A stretch of DNA of 64,000 nucleotides from Arthrobacter sp. NicSoilC5. GTDB lineage: Bacteria; Actinomycetota; Actinomycetes; Actinomycetales; Micrococcaceae. The notes under the pieces were generated by a model. That model saw only the letters and a list, made by a program, of their open reading frames with translations, made no database searches and had not been told where the DNA came from. A program made the translations under genes and the position numbers. Every line of letters starts with the position of its first letter. Position 1 is the first letter of the stretch. The stretch is from assembly GCF_019977395.1 (NCBI RefSeq), contig NZ_AP024660.1:1922001-1986000 (forward strand), read 5' to 3'. Below, in pieces: positions 8,408 to 16,921 of the stretch.

Positions 8408-9316
8408 TCAGATAACAGCCAGGGCGCCCTTCGCGCTCTCCACCAGCACCTGCGTGGCCGCCGGAAGGTGGATGACTTCGCCGTCGATCTGGCAAGGGAC
8501 AGCATCCCGCGTGGTGAAGGAATAGCTGCTGACGCTGGGCTGGTGGCCCAGTCCCAGCGTCACAGCCCGCAGGGTCATCAGCGCCATCTTCCAGCGCCCG
8601 GCATGCGGCAGCGTCACGACCTCGAACAGGCCATCGTCGGGGCTGCCCATCTCGCTGACCGTCCCGTACTTGGCCATACGCGAAATGTTGGCGAGGATCA
8701 GGCTGTCGAAGCGCGCGGTGGCCCCGTCTGCACGGACGAGTTCAAAGGGCCTCAACGCAGAGAGTGTGCGGGCGACGGACAGGAGTTCGAGGATTTTCCC
8801 CTTGCCGCCCCGCTCGATGCCGATCGCCATCAACGGTGTGAGCCCGAAACCTATGTAGGAGTGGGCGTACTGAATCCGCTCGCGGTGTTCCCCGCCGAAC
8901 GTGATGCGCAACAGGTCGATGTGGCGGACCGGGCCTTGGCGGACGGCCTCCGGCAACGGCGGCGCGGGCATGCTGCGGTGATGGTCATTGGCGTTTCCTG
9001 CCGCAACAACAGTGCACACCGCCCTGCTGCCCGGAACGTCCATTACCCCGTTGACGACCTCGTGGTATCCGCCATCACCACTGACGGAAACAATGAGAGG
9101 GGTTCCCTTCGCCGCCACGGAGCGTGCAAGATCACGGGCGTGCCCGGCAAACTCCGTTGGCAGCAACTCAATCGGCAGCTGCGGCAATCCGGCAGTCAGA
9201 CCCTGTCGTAATTCATCGATCCTGGCAACCATGCCGGGCTTACCCGGATTGAAGACCAGGACTACCCGATCAAAACGGTCCACGGGCGCCCTCACTCGAC
9301 ATAGCCGCCCTTCCAA
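8408..9316 (-). CDS. diacylglycerol kinase family lipid kinase
   Basis: A member of the DAGK/YegS/sphingosine kinase fold that phosphorylates a lipid with ATP at the membrane face. The N-terminal domain has VVLVFNPGKPG and the nucleotide-binding loop SVSGDGGYHEVVNGVM, matching the GGDGT region of the family; the beta-sandwich domain follows (ANISRMAKYGTVSEMGSPDDG and a final QIDGEV...ALAV). About 300 residues is the usual size. Starts are uncertain: TTG at 9316, or GTG at 9283, which is preceded by GTGAGGGCGCCC and removes an Arg-rich lead. The lipid substrate cannot be read from the sequence. It lies 59 bases after a response regulator on the same strand. Confidence 0.85.
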   Translation of the reverse strand: MEGRLCRVRAPVDRFDRVVLVFNPGKPGMVARIDELRQGLTAGLPQLPIELLPTEFAGHARDLARSVAAKGTPLIVSVSGDGGYHEVVNGVMDVPGSRAVCTVVAAGNANDHHRSMPAPPLPEAVRQGPVRHIDLLRITFGGEHRERIQYAHSYIGFGLTPLMAIGIERGGKGKILELLSVARTLSALRPFELVRADGATARFDSLILANISRMAKYGTVSEMGSPDDGLFEVVTLPHAGRWKMALMTLRAVTLGLGHQPSVSSYSFTTRDAVPCQIDGEVIHLPAATQVLVESAKGALAVI

Positions 9317-9375
9317 CCGCTGTCACCCAGATTCTGCTCCGGCAGAGGAGTGCCAGTGGGAAACTGTCCGGCCCC

Positions 9376-10335
9376 TTAGTTCTGGCCCCGCTCGGGAGCG
9401 TTGTCAGTGCCGCGCGGGGTTGGCCTTGAGGTGGTGGCCTCAGGGCCATGCACGTTCGTCCGTCGTTCCTGCAAGAGTCTAACGGCGTGAGGCCGGGCGC
9501 GGGTAGCCGCCAGGGAATCAGCAAGTCGCATGGCGTCCAATAAAAGCATTCTGTTGGACGGCGGAACACTGCCCGCCTCGCTGGTGCAGATAACCAGCGC
9601 CGCGGTGACTTCCGCGATCAGGTCTGTGTCACGGCTGCTCCGGTACTCCTGGGCGAGGTCCCCTGTGTGCTCAAGTTCCCCGGAGACGAACACCGCGACC
9701 TCGGTTCTGCGCGACATGTCGAATTTCATCAGCACCGATGAGACCATGTTTTTCACGGTCTTTTCGGCCAAAAACATTTCCTGGCCGATCTGGCCGTTGG
9801 TCAACCCCCGGGCAACCCCGCCCGCCACCTTCATTTCCTGCTTTGAAAGCATCCCCAACCGGGCGTCGGGCCCGTTCGTTCCGTCAGCCTGGATCGGAGC
9901 CAGGATGCCGGTCTGGAAACGACGGCTGTAGGCTGTGTACCCCTGGATGGCCCGCCGGATCAGCCTGAGCTGCTCCTCATTGTCATCCTGTTGTGACAGA
10001 CACCCCCATGCGCCGGCCAGGATAGCCCCGATCAGCACCGATTCGTCAGTTTCACCCGTCATCAGGACGCACCGGATGTTGGCACCGGCAGCTGCGATAG
10101 TTCGGCAAAGCCCGGCACCGGAACCATCGGGAAGATCATCGTCGATGATGGCCAGATCCGGGCGTACCGCAGGGATCCGCCGCGCCGCCTGGTGGGCAGA
10201 CGCCGACTCACCGGCAAGGCTGAACCCGTTAACCTCCAGCAGCCTCCGCAAACCCCGCCGGACGAGCTCTTCGCCAGTCACGACATACACGCTCCCAGAA
10301 GAAGCCGCTGAACCGGGCTTATGGCCAGTCGCCAT
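9376..10335 (-). CDS. LuxR/NarL-family response regulator (orphan)
   Basis: 319 residues. An N-terminal receiver domain has the acidic IIDDDLPDGSG with the likely phosphoacceptor Asp near residue 65, and a central LuxR helix-turn-helix shows LSKQEMKVAGGVARGLTNGQIG and VKNMVSSVLMKFDMSRRTE. About 100 residues follow the DNA-binding domain; this is longer than usual, is Arg/Thr/Pro-rich, and may be partly disordered. No histidine kinase is in the window, so it is an orphan regulator here. The same strand order with the OmpR-type regulator upstream and the lipid kinase downstream suggests a loosely linked signalling group. Confidence 0.85.
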   Translation of the reverse strand: MATGHKPGSAASSGSVYVVTGEELVRRGLRRLLEVNGFSLAGESASAHQAARRIPAVRPDLAIIDDDLPDGSGAGLCRTIAAAGANIRCVLMTGETDESVLIGAILAGAWGCLSQQDDNEEQLRLIRRAIQGYTAYSRRFQTGILAPIQADGTNGPDARLGMLSKQEMKVAGGVARGLTNGQIGQEMFLAEKTVKNMVSSVLMKFDMSRRTEVAVFVSGELEHTGDLAQEYRSSRDTDLIAEVTAALVICTSEAGSVPPSNRMLLLDAMRLADSLAATRARPHAVRLLQERRTNVHGPEATTSRPTPRGTDNAPERGQN

Positions 10336-10527
10336 ATTCGCTTCCGTTCATTCGCCCTTCGAAACCCCAAAGGCGGTTGTTAGTCTCCTGCTGCCACTCT
10401 GGCCCACCACGAAAAGGAGAACAGCCACCTGCCCCACAGGTATCTGCTGGAAAAGCGAACGAACTTGCCGACTCACTTACAGGCTAGCCCCATAAGCAGA
10501 GTCCCAGCACCCCGTCCGGAACGTTAT

Positions 10528-11331
10528 TTAGTTCTCCTGGTCCATGGGTGCTGCCAGCCGGTAGCCAAATCCGTGAACTGTCTCGATCCAGCGCGGCTTT
10601 GCTGCACTGTCGCCCAGTTTCCTGCGCAAATTGGCGATGTGCACCTGGATTACCTGTTCATCTGGGGCACGGTCCGTGGAGTCGTCCACGCTTTGTCCCC
10701 CGCGCATCGACTGTGCAAGGTCTTCCTTGCTCAGAACCACCCGTCCGTTGATGAGGATGGTGTTCAGCAGCTCAAACTCGGAGGCGGTAAGTCCGCGAAT
10801 TTCCGCCCCGTCCACGCTCACGGTCCTGGTGGAGACATGCAGGTGCAGGCCGTTGTGGGCCAGGGCTGCAGGGCCGTCCTGGACATCAGGCGGCGCGTCC
10901 GGCCCGGTTGCCGGCGCCGGCTGCAGGGACGAGGCCGTCAAGTGTGGAGTGTCGGTGCGGAGCCGGGGGCGCCGCAGCAGTGCCTCCACCCGGTACCTCA
11001 GCTCGCGGGCGCGGAAGGGTTTGGTGAGGTAATCGTCGGCGCCGGCCTCCAGCGCCAGGATGGTGTCCAGTTCCTGGCTGCTGGCTGTCAGGATCAGCAC
11101 GTAGGCATTGCTGAATGTACGGATGCGCCGGGTCACTTCAAATCCGTCGATGTCCGGCAGTCCGAGATCAACCACCACCACTTCGGGGCTGTGTTTATTG
11201 ACGGCGTCAACTCCGGCCTGCCCATGGTCGAATGCATGGATGCCGAATCCTGCCTCACGCAGAATTCCGGACACCACAACACTGATGTCCGGATCGTCCT
11301 CCACAACCACTACCGTCCCGCGCTCCAACAA
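10528..11331 (-). CDS. OmpR/PhoB-family response regulator (orphan)
   Basis: 267 residues. The receiver domain has VVVVEDDPDISVV, the phosphoacceptor region VVVDLGLPDIDGFEV and the Lys of YLTKPFRARELRYRV. After a Pro/Ala-rich linker of about 40 residues comes a winged helix with LTASEFELLNTILING and HIANLRRKLGD, closing with IETVHGFGYRLA. The start is TTG at 11331 or 11328, preceded by TCGGGGGAA. No sensor kinase gene adjoins it, so its input is unknown. About 600 bases of non-coding DNA lie upstream. Confidence 0.9.
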   Translation of the reverse strand: MLERGTVVVVEDDPDISVVVSGILREAGFGIHAFDHGQAGVDAVNKHSPEVVVVDLGLPDIDGFEVTRRIRTFSNAYVLILTASSQELDTILALEAGADDYLTKPFRARELRYRVEALLRRPRLRTDTPHLTASSLQPAPATGPDAPPDVQDGPAALAHNGLHLHVSTRTVSVDGAEIRGLTASEFELLNTILINGRVVLSKEDLAQSMRGGQSVDDSTDRAPDEQVIQVHIANLRRKLGDSAAKPRWIETVHGFGYRLAAPMDQEN

Positions 11332-11833
11332 TTCCCCCGATCAAATCCTTGGCCAAACCCGGCTGATTTCCGCAGACAACAAATTCCAAAACTTAATGTG
11401 CCCGCAGCCAAGCTCTTTTTGGCCCTTTTCTACGGTAGTAGGCATTCGAAGCCGTGCATGTGGCGGATCGGTCCAAAGTTATGCAACTCACGCAATTCGT
11501 CATTTCCGCCTGTCCCGCGCCCCTGCGCCGGCGCATGCCGGAGCTCCATCGAATTGCAGAATAAGGGCATTTGCCGGGGACGGGCCCCCGTAGTGGCTAC
11601 CTGTCTTCCGGGAGGGGACTACTTGCCCTCACGCGCACTCACACCATGAAGCCGCAGGTCAACCCGCAGTTTACCCAATGGTAAGCAGGGTTACTACGCA
11701 AGCGAAGTTGATGACGTGGCGGCCCGGCAAGATGGCGACCCTACCTGCCCTGGCCCATCCTGACAGGAGTCTCCGCGTCCACGTTCCGGTTGCTGGGTAA
11801 TTGCTGGGAGCCGCCGCAGGAGGGGGATAAGGA
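11332..11833. other. long non-coding region between divergent genes
   Basis: About 500 bases between the OmpR-type regulator and the leader of the 68-residue protein gene. It must hold both promoters. Short frames cover it on both strands but none has a recognisable product. Confidence 0.3.
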
Positions 11834-11905
11834 ATGGCCATATTGAATACTGGTGCATTTGAGAATCGCCGTGGTTCAATGGCCATTGTGCCCCACGGCA
11901 CAATG
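11834..11905 (+). promoter_or_regulatory. leader with repeated ATGGCCAT and a 9-bp inverted repeat
   Basis: The palindrome ATGGCCAT occurs at 11834-11841 and again at 11879-11886, each preceded by A. A perfect inverted repeat, CATTGTGCC (11884-11892) and GGCACAATG (11897-11905) with a 4-base spacer, ends 32 bases before the ATG at 11938. It could be an operator or an mRNA hairpin in the leader. The first ATGGCCAT also follows AGGAGGGGGATAAGGA, so a 62-codon frame (11834-12022) could be translated over the start of the main gene. Confidence 0.4.
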
Positions 11906-11937
11906 AGGCCCCAACGAGCATCAGGAGGACAGACAGT

Positions 11938-12144
11938 ATGGCTGGAATCAACGCGAAGTTCGACAAGGAATATCTCGACAAGGGCATCGATGATCTGGCT
12001 AAAGCGCCGGTCGAGGCCCTGAAGGGACTGTCCGAGAGCGACGCCCAGAAGCTCAAAGAGGCCCTGAATATCAAGACCGTCAAGGATCTGGGCACCAACA
12101 AGTTCTTCATCTGGGCGCACTCGGTCGCCAAGCTCGCGGAGTAG
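11938..12144 (+). CDS. small helix-hairpin-helix-like protein (68 aa)
   Basis: A 68-residue, Lys/Asp/Glu-rich, soluble protein with no signal peptide. Residues about 25-60 (LKGLSESDAQKLKEALNIKT then VKDLGTNKFFIWA) read like the HhH fold seen in DUF4332-type and nucleic-acid-binding proteins: a Gly-Leu-Ser turn, a helix, then a second helix. A very strong ribosome binding site (AGGAGG, nine bases before ATG) and a strong terminator directly downstream suggest a separate, well-expressed transcript. Function is unknown to me; DNA binding or a stress role would be guesses. Confidence 0.75.
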   Translation: MAGINAKFDKEYLDKGIDDLAKAPVEALKGLSESDAQKLKEALNIKTVKDLGTNKFFIWAHSVAKLAE

Positions 12145-12164
12145 CGCGCCCCCTCGCAGTTCGA

Positions 12165-12198
12165 AGCAAAGCCCCTGGCCTCCACCAGGGGCTTTGCT
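12165..12198 (+). terminator. intrinsic terminator after the 68-aa protein gene
   Basis: A perfect 14-bp stem, AGCAAAGCCCCTGG (12165-12178) with CCAGGGGCTTTGCT (12185-12198), has a 6-base loop and is followed by GTTTA. It starts 20 bases after the stop codon. Confidence 0.85.
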
Positions 12199-12317
12199 GT
12201 TTAACCCCGCAGCCGGCGTTCCGGGCCTCCTCCACATCCTGAAGTTGATTACCTGCCCATGGGGGTGGTTCCTTACAGTGGAGGGTGGCAACTGTAAAGG
12301 GAAGGGTGGCGAGTGGC

Positions 12318-12908
12318 ATGAGTGCTCCGTTCCGCGTCCCCCGTGCCATAGCGTTCACCGCCTCCATGCTGATCCTCGCCGCAGGGGCCCACGTTCTCGC
12401 AGGGGGCCTGCTGCCGCAGCCGGCCATCGTCGCAGGAATCGTGGCGCTGGTCCTGGCGCCGGTCACGATCCTGTCAAAGACCAAGATCAGCATGCCCGCG
12501 ATGATCGGCCTCCTGGGCTCCAGCCAACTGGTCCTGCACTGGGCCTTCGACGCGTTGTCGGTGTCCGCTTCGTTCACTCCCACCGCCGGCGGCCACGTCC
12601 ATGACGCCTCAGCGGTGTCGCCTGCGGGCGCGGTCCTGATGCCGGAACATGCCGCCGTACCGGGTGCCCTGATGCTGGCCCTGCACGCCGCGGCAACCCT
12701 GGCCACGGCGTTGGTCCTGGCCAAGGGCGAAGCAGCCGTCTGGGCCTTGGCCGCCTGGCTGCGGCCACTGGTCCGGATCCTGTCCGCCGTCGCCATTCCT
12801 GAGTGGCCGCACCTTCCCGCGCCGGCCGCCGTCGTGATTCCGTCCCGGTGGCGGAACCTGCGCCTGCCTGCGCTGCGCGGGCCGCCGGCCTTCCACGCCG
12901 CAACCTAA
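12318..12908 (+). CDS. membrane protein with metal-ligand-like His motif, upstream of ycnI
   Basis: About 196 residues from ATG 12318 (GTG 12306 and 12285 are alternative starts; GGAAGGG lies just upstream). Four or five hydrophobic helices are separated by a loop with GGHVHDASA and further His and Met residues (MPEHAAV, ALHAAATLA), a plausible copper-binding set. It directly precedes ycnI and copC on the same strand. Function is not established; a role in copper handling or in presenting copper to YcnI/CopC is inferred from context. The C-terminal 40 residues are basic and Pro/Ala-rich, probably cytoplasmic. Confidence 0.7.
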   Translation: MSAPFRVPRAIAFTASMLILAAGAHVLAGGLLPQPAIVAGIVALVLAPVTILSKTKISMPAMIGLLGSSQLVLHWAFDALSVSASFTPTAGGHVHDASAVSPAGAVLMPEHAAVPGALMLALHAAATLATALVLAKGEAAVWALAAWLRPLVRILSAVAIPEWPHLPAPAAVVIPSRWRNLRLPALRGPPAFHAAT

Positions 12909-13048
12909 CGCGGCTTCCGACTTTCCGCGCCGCCCCCACCTGCCCACAGGCACCTGCCCCTGGCAGGCATGGGCGGGCCGCGTTGTCCCTTTTTTCTGCG
13001 CCGCCGCCGTACGCGGTCCTTTTTGGCGCACCCTTTGGAAGGCTTGCT

Positions 13049-13783
13049 TTGAACACCTCATTCCGCCGTACCCTCAAGTCCCTCACCGCCGCCGCTGCCG
13101 CCGCGGGAATCATCGCTACAGGCGCCACCGCCGCGTCCGCCCACGTGAGCGTGGACCCGGATGACACCGCCGCGAACGGCTACTCCCACCTGACGTTCAA
13201 CGTCCCCAACGAGTCCCCCACCGCGAAGACCACCAAGCTCGAGGTCACGCTGCCCACCGATACGCCGTTCACCTCCGTCTCCGTCAAGCCTGTGGAAGGC
13301 TGGACCGCGCAGGTGGTCACGGGAGACCTGCCCAAGCCGGTCACGGTGGCCGGCGCCACGGTCACCAAGGCGCCGGTCTCGGTGGTCTGGACCGCGGACG
13401 AAGCCCACCAGCTGGGCCAGAACCAGTACCAGTCCTTCTCGCTGTCCGTGGGCCGGCTGCCCGCCGAGGGCACCAAGGTCACCCTGAAGGCAGCCCAGAG
13501 CTACACCGACGGCAGCGTGGTGAAGTGGGACGAAGAGAGCGCTGAGGGGCAGCCGGAGCCCAAGCATCCGGCCCCGTCCTTCGTGACAACGGCCGACGAC
13601 GGCGCTGCCGCCGCCGGTGCGTCAGCGGCACCGGGCGCCGAGGCAGTGTCGGAGACGAAGCAGGTTTCCACCGACGCCACGTCCGTGTGGGGCCTGGTCC
13701 TGGGCGCGGCAGGCTTCGTGCTCGGCGCAGCGGCCCTGGGGCTGGTCCTTGCCGGACGCCGGACCCGCACTGCCGGCAAGTAG
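13049..13783 (+). CDS. ycnI: YcnI-type copper-binding membrane-anchored protein (DUF1775)
   Basis: 244 residues from TTG 13049, chosen because GGAAGG lies six bases upstream and the signal peptide begins there; the longer open frame upstream is arginine-rich and unlike the family. The signal peptide ends Ala-Ser-Ala before HVSVDP, leaving an N-terminal His as in the monohistidine copper site described for B. subtilis YcnI. The DUF1775 beta-sandwich follows, with VEGWTAQV and WTADEAHQL. The C-terminus carries an Ala/Gly-rich linker, one membrane helix and a basic tail. CopC is 13 bases downstream, so both likely handle Cu(II) outside the membrane. Confidence 0.9.
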   Translation: MNTSFRRTLKSLTAAAAAAGIIATGATAASAHVSVDPDDTAANGYSHLTFNVPNESPTAKTTKLEVTLPTDTPFTSVSVKPVEGWTAQVVTGDLPKPVTVAGATVTKAPVSVVWTADEAHQLGQNQYQSFSLSVGRLPAEGTKVTLKAAQSYTDGSVVKWDEESAEGQPEPKHPAPSFVTTADDGAAAAGASAAPGAEAVSETKQVSTDATSVWGLVLGAAGFVLGAAALGLVLAGRRTRTAGK

Positions 13784-13796
13784 AGCGGGGAAACGA

Positions 13797-14363
13797 ATGA
13801 ATCCAACGTCCCGCAAGGGCCCGGCGGCCTGGCTGGCATGGGTGCTGCTGGCGCTCACCACAGCCGCGTTCGTGCTCGCTTCATCGGCACCGGCGCAGGC
13901 GCATGACTCCCTGGAATCCAGCAACCCGGCCGATGGTTCCACGGTCAGCGCGATGCCCGCGAAGATCGAGCTGACCTTCGACCACACCCCGATCGCCATC
14001 AACTCGATCGTGCGGGTGGAGGACGCCACCGGCACCGACCAGGCGGACGGGCCGGTTCAGATCGTGGACAACCAGGTCAGCCAGCCGGTCAAACGGGGCG
14101 CTCCCGAAGGAAAGTACACCGTGGTGTGGCGGGTGGTGTCCCCCGACGGGCACCCCATCGAGGGAACCTTCACCTTCACAGCCGGCGGACCGAACACCGC
14201 ACCCGCCGCCGCCGTTGCCACGCCTGCTGCTGCTGCGGCGAGCTCCGGGCTGCCGGGGCAGCTGGTTGTGGTGGGGATCGTCGCGGGCGTGCTGGTCATC
14301 GGGCTGCTGGTTGCCGGGGTCATGATCAGGCGCCGGCTGCGGAACCCGGAAAACGAGGCCTGA
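13797..14363 (+). CDS. copC: CopC-type copper resistance protein with C-terminal anchor
   Basis: 188 residues. The signal peptide ends Ala-Gln-Ala, so the mature chain starts HDSLESSNPADGSTV; in CopC the N-terminal His is a Cu(II) ligand. The matching second site Asp-Gly-His-Pro is present in VSPDGHPIEG, followed by the closing beta strand TFTFTAGG. An Ala/Pro linker and a single membrane helix end in RRRLRNPENEA, so the domain is held on the outer face. It sits 13 bases after ycnI and is followed by a hairpin terminator, so ycnI-copC ends a transcript. CopD-like domains are absent here. Confidence 0.9.
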   Translation: MNPTSRKGPAAWLAWVLLALTTAAFVLASSAPAQAHDSLESSNPADGSTVSAMPAKIELTFDHTPIAINSIVRVEDATGTDQADGPVQIVDNQVSQPVKRGAPEGKYTVVWRVVSPDGHPIEGTFTFTAGGPNTAPAAAVATPAAAAASSGLPGQLVVVGIVAGVLVIGLLVAGVMIRRRLRNPENEA

Positions 14364-14371
14364 TAATGGCC

Positions 14372-14415
14372 AGCGCCGGCACGGCAACCGCCAGAAATGT
14401 AGCCGTGCCGGCGCT
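14372..14415 (+). terminator. hairpin terminator after copC
   Basis: AGCGCCGGCACGGC (14372-14385) pairs perfectly with GCCGTGCCGGCGCT (14402-14415) across a 16-base loop, just beyond the copC stop. It is followed by CCTCGGCTTTTGG, a weak T run. Confidence 0.65.
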
Positions 14416-14487
14416 CCTCGGCTTTTGGGGCGTGCAGCGCTAGGGTGGGCCTTGCCCGGTCCACACCTGCACACACCAGGAGTCCCC

Positions 14488-15255
14488 ATGCCCAAGCCCA
14501 CTATCGCCCCCGGTGATCCCTGCTGGATCGACCTCATGACGTCCCGCCCGGAAAGGTCCCGCGAGTTCTACACCCGGCTGTTCGGGTGGACCTATGAAGA
14601 GGGCGACCAGGAGACATACGGCGGCTACATCACGGCCTTCGCCAATGGATCGCCGGTGGCCGGGATGATGAAGAACGACGACGACTCCGGATATCCCGAC
14701 GTCTGGACAACGTACCTGCGCGTAGAGGACATTCACGCCACGGCGGAGGCGGCGCTGGCCGCGGGCGGCCAGGTGCTCATGCCGCCCATGGAGGTTCCCG
14801 GACAAGGACACATGGCGATGATCGCGGACGTGGGCGGAGCAGCAGTTGGCGCCTGGCAGTTCGGCGGCCACACCGGATTCCAGTCCACGGGCGAACCCGG
14901 GACCCCATACTGGCATGAACTCCACACCCGCAACTACGCCCCGTCCGTGAAGTTCTACCAGGACGTCTTTGGCTGGGATACCGACGTCATGAGCGACACC
15001 GAGGACTTCCGCTACACCACGCTGGGGTCCGGACGGGACTCCCGGGCCGGCATCATGGACGCCTCCAGCTACCTGCCGGAGGGAGTGCCGTCCAACTGGC
15101 AGACCTACTTCGCGATTGAGAACACCGACGCGGGCGTTGAGATCGCCACGTCACTGGGAGGCCAGGTGGTCCACCCCGCCGAGGACACCCCGTTTGGGCG
15201 CATTGCAGCCCTGACCGACCCCACAGGTGCACTGTTCAGGATCGCCCAGCGCTAG
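14488..15255 (+). CDS. two-domain VOC (glyoxalase-like) protein
   Basis: 255 residues made of two vicinal-oxygen-chelate domains, each opening with a helix of the form PERSREFYTRLFGW and APSVKFYQDVFGW. This arrangement is that of the mycobacterial CFP30B group; substrates are unknown. Strands such as MAMIADVGGAAVGAWQ and the closing ALTDPTGALFRIAQ match the family. The ATG at 14488 follows CCAGGAG. The upstream hairpin and downstream 41-base gap suggest its own promoter. Metal ligands cannot be assigned with confidence from sequence alone. Confidence 0.85.
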   Translation: MPKPTIAPGDPCWIDLMTSRPERSREFYTRLFGWTYEEGDQETYGGYITAFANGSPVAGMMKNDDDSGYPDVWTTYLRVEDIHATAEAALAAGGQVLMPPMEVPGQGHMAMIADVGGAAVGAWQFGGHTGFQSTGEPGTPYWHELHTRNYAPSVKFYQDVFGWDTDVMSDTEDFRYTTLGSGRDSRAGIMDASSYLPEGVPSNWQTYFAIENTDAGVEIATSLGGQVVHPAEDTPFGRIAALTDPTGALFRIAQR

Positions 15256-15296
15256 GTCCGGGTTTCCTCCGGCCCTGGAGGGGGTAAGGTCTGTCC

Positions 15297-16211
15297 ATGA
15301 TCCAGGCTGCGGCCGTGTCCGCGCTGACGTCCTACCACTGGCTCGGGATTCCCATCGCCGCCGCCGGCGCCGTCCTGCTTGCCCTGGGGACGCTGTTCCA
15401 GCACCGCGCCGTGGAAAACCAACCGGCGGCATCCGGACGCGCGGCAGGCAGCATGGGCGGTGGACGCCTCCAGGCGCTGGTCCGGAAACCAGCATGGCTG
15501 GCAGGGACGGCGATGCTGGGCGCCGCGATCCTGCTCCAGCTGACCAGCCTCCGGTTCTCGCCCCTGATCGTGGTGCAGCCCATCGGTGCCGTGGCCCTGG
15601 TGGTGACCACGCTGGCCACCGCCCGGATGACCCGCAGGTCCCCCGGGCGCCGGGCGCTCACCGCCGTCGCCCTCTGCGTTGGCGGGGTGGGGGTCTTCGT
15701 TGCCGTGGCAGCGCTGTCCGCGGAGGACGTGGAGATCAGCGACCGGCACCTGGTGACCATCCTGATCGTCCTCGCCGTCGTCCTGGTGTGCGTCGCCGTG
15801 GCCTATCTCTTGTGGCGGCACAGCTCGCACGCCGTGGTCTTCACCGCCGGTGCCGGAATCCTGTTCGGGTTCGTCGCGGCGCTGGCCAAGACCGTGATCG
15901 CCCGCCTGTTCCAGGGCGATTTCGAATGGCTGTCCCTGATCTGCCTGGCGGGGCTCGTGGTCGCGGGCCTGGCCGGCAGCTTCCTGGTCCAGAACGCCCA
16001 CACCCGGGGCACGCCCGAGCTGGTGGTGGCCGGGCTGACGGTCATCGATCCACTCGTCGCCGTCGCCATCGGCATCACCATCCTGGGCGAGGCCGACGCA
16101 GCCCCGCCGCTGGCGATCGTCCTGTTCCTCCTGTCGGGGGCCACCGCCGTCGCCGGTGTCCTGCTGCTGGCTACCGTCAAGAAGCCCGTCGAGCCAGGAA
16201 TCATGCGGTAA
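15297..16211 (+). CDS. DMT-superfamily (EamA/NIPA-like) membrane transporter
   Basis: 304 residues with about nine to ten membrane helices and little extramembrane sequence. The first helix, GAVLLALGTLFQHRAVEN, and the second-half QPIGAVALVVTTLATARM match the drug/metabolite exporter type; the arrangement recalls actinobacterial NIPA-like proteins associated with Mg2+ transport. The substrate cannot be assigned. Its stop at 16211 converges with the hemerythrin gene, 14 bases apart, with no terminator seen between. Confidence 0.75.
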   Translation: MIQAAAVSALTSYHWLGIPIAAAGAVLLALGTLFQHRAVENQPAASGRAAGSMGGGRLQALVRKPAWLAGTAMLGAAILLQLTSLRFSPLIVVQPIGAVALVVTTLATARMTRRSPGRRALTAVALCVGGVGVFVAVAALSAEDVEISDRHLVTILIVLAVVLVCVAVAYLLWRHSSHAVVFTAGAGILFGFVAALAKTVIARLFQGDFEWLSLICLAGLVVAGLAGSFLVQNAHTRGTPELVVAGLTVIDPLVAVAIGITILGEADAAPPLAIVLFLLSGATAVAGVLLLATVKKPVEPGIMR

Positions 16212-16225
16212 CACCACCCACGGTT

Positions 16226-16738
16226 TTATTCGTGCTCGCGGACGTATTCCTCGGGGCTTACATCCTGCGGTTCAATCCCCGCGGCATGTTGTGATTCGAA
16301 AATGCTGAACGCCAGGCCCAAGCGGTGCCGCAGCTCCAGCGACGCGTGCTGCCGGAAATCGGTCAGGCCTTCACGTTCCTCCTCTGCCATGTGGTCGCCG
16401 TTGGCTTCATTGGCCTTCGCCACCGCCGCCCACCACTCCGGAGTACCCGTTGGGTGCTTGGAAACGTCAGCGATGGCGTCCCGGATTTCGTTGTGGTCGT
16501 GGATGGCATCGGTGGTTTCGTCCTCGGCCGAGTCTTTTCCGCCTGCGCCCTTCCCCAGTTCCAGCAGTTCCGGGTAGAAGAGCTCCTCTTCTGCCTTGGC
16601 ATGGACTTCCAGCAGGATGCGCATCCGCTTCCACACCGCTTCCAGGTCCGGCTGTTCGCAGTTGTGCATTTCATCGAGCAGGGCGAACAGGCGACGTTGC
16701 TCGTGGTGGTCATTCAAAATCACTTCAACGATGTCCAT
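16226..16738 (-). CDS. hemerythrin-like HHE domain protein
   Basis: 170 residues; start ATG 16738, the first codon of the recognisable domain (MDIVEVILNDHHEQRRLF), preceded by GAAAGGACCCCC. Iron-ligand-like His/Glu residues recur in the expected order: NDHHEQ, VHAKAEEELFYPE, IHDHNEIRDAI and GDHMAEEER. Proteins of this kind bind a di-iron site and are linked to O2, NO or oxidative stress sensing. The last 30 residues, ending in SPEEYVREHE, are an acidic tail. It is divergent from the cation exchanger gene, with 183 bases shared between them. Confidence 0.9.
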   Translation of the reverse strand: MDIVEVILNDHHEQRRLFALLDEMHNCEQPDLEAVWKRMRILLEVHAKAEEELFYPELLELGKGAGGKDSAEDETTDAIHDHNEIRDAIADVSKHPTGTPEWWAAVAKANEANGDHMAEEEREGLTDFRQHASLELRHRLGLAFSIFESQHAAGIEPQDVSPEEYVREHE

Positions 16739-16921
16739 GGGGGTCCTTTCGCAGGGCAGGTACGCAACAACCCTTACCCCCAACGAGCCCATCTGCCACC
16801 ACCTACCACCCGTCGGAACACGATTCCCAGCGCATTCCCAGCAAACAACCACGGATGCGGGCCACCCGCTGGGTACGTCTTCGCTGGGACGCTGATAAGA
16901 ACCACGCAGGGAGGACGAGAC

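Noticed and set aside
10465..11649. 394-codon plus-strand frame opposite the OmpR-type regulator
   Set aside because: It is antisense to a regulator with complete receiver and winged-helix motifs, and its own composition gives no motif.
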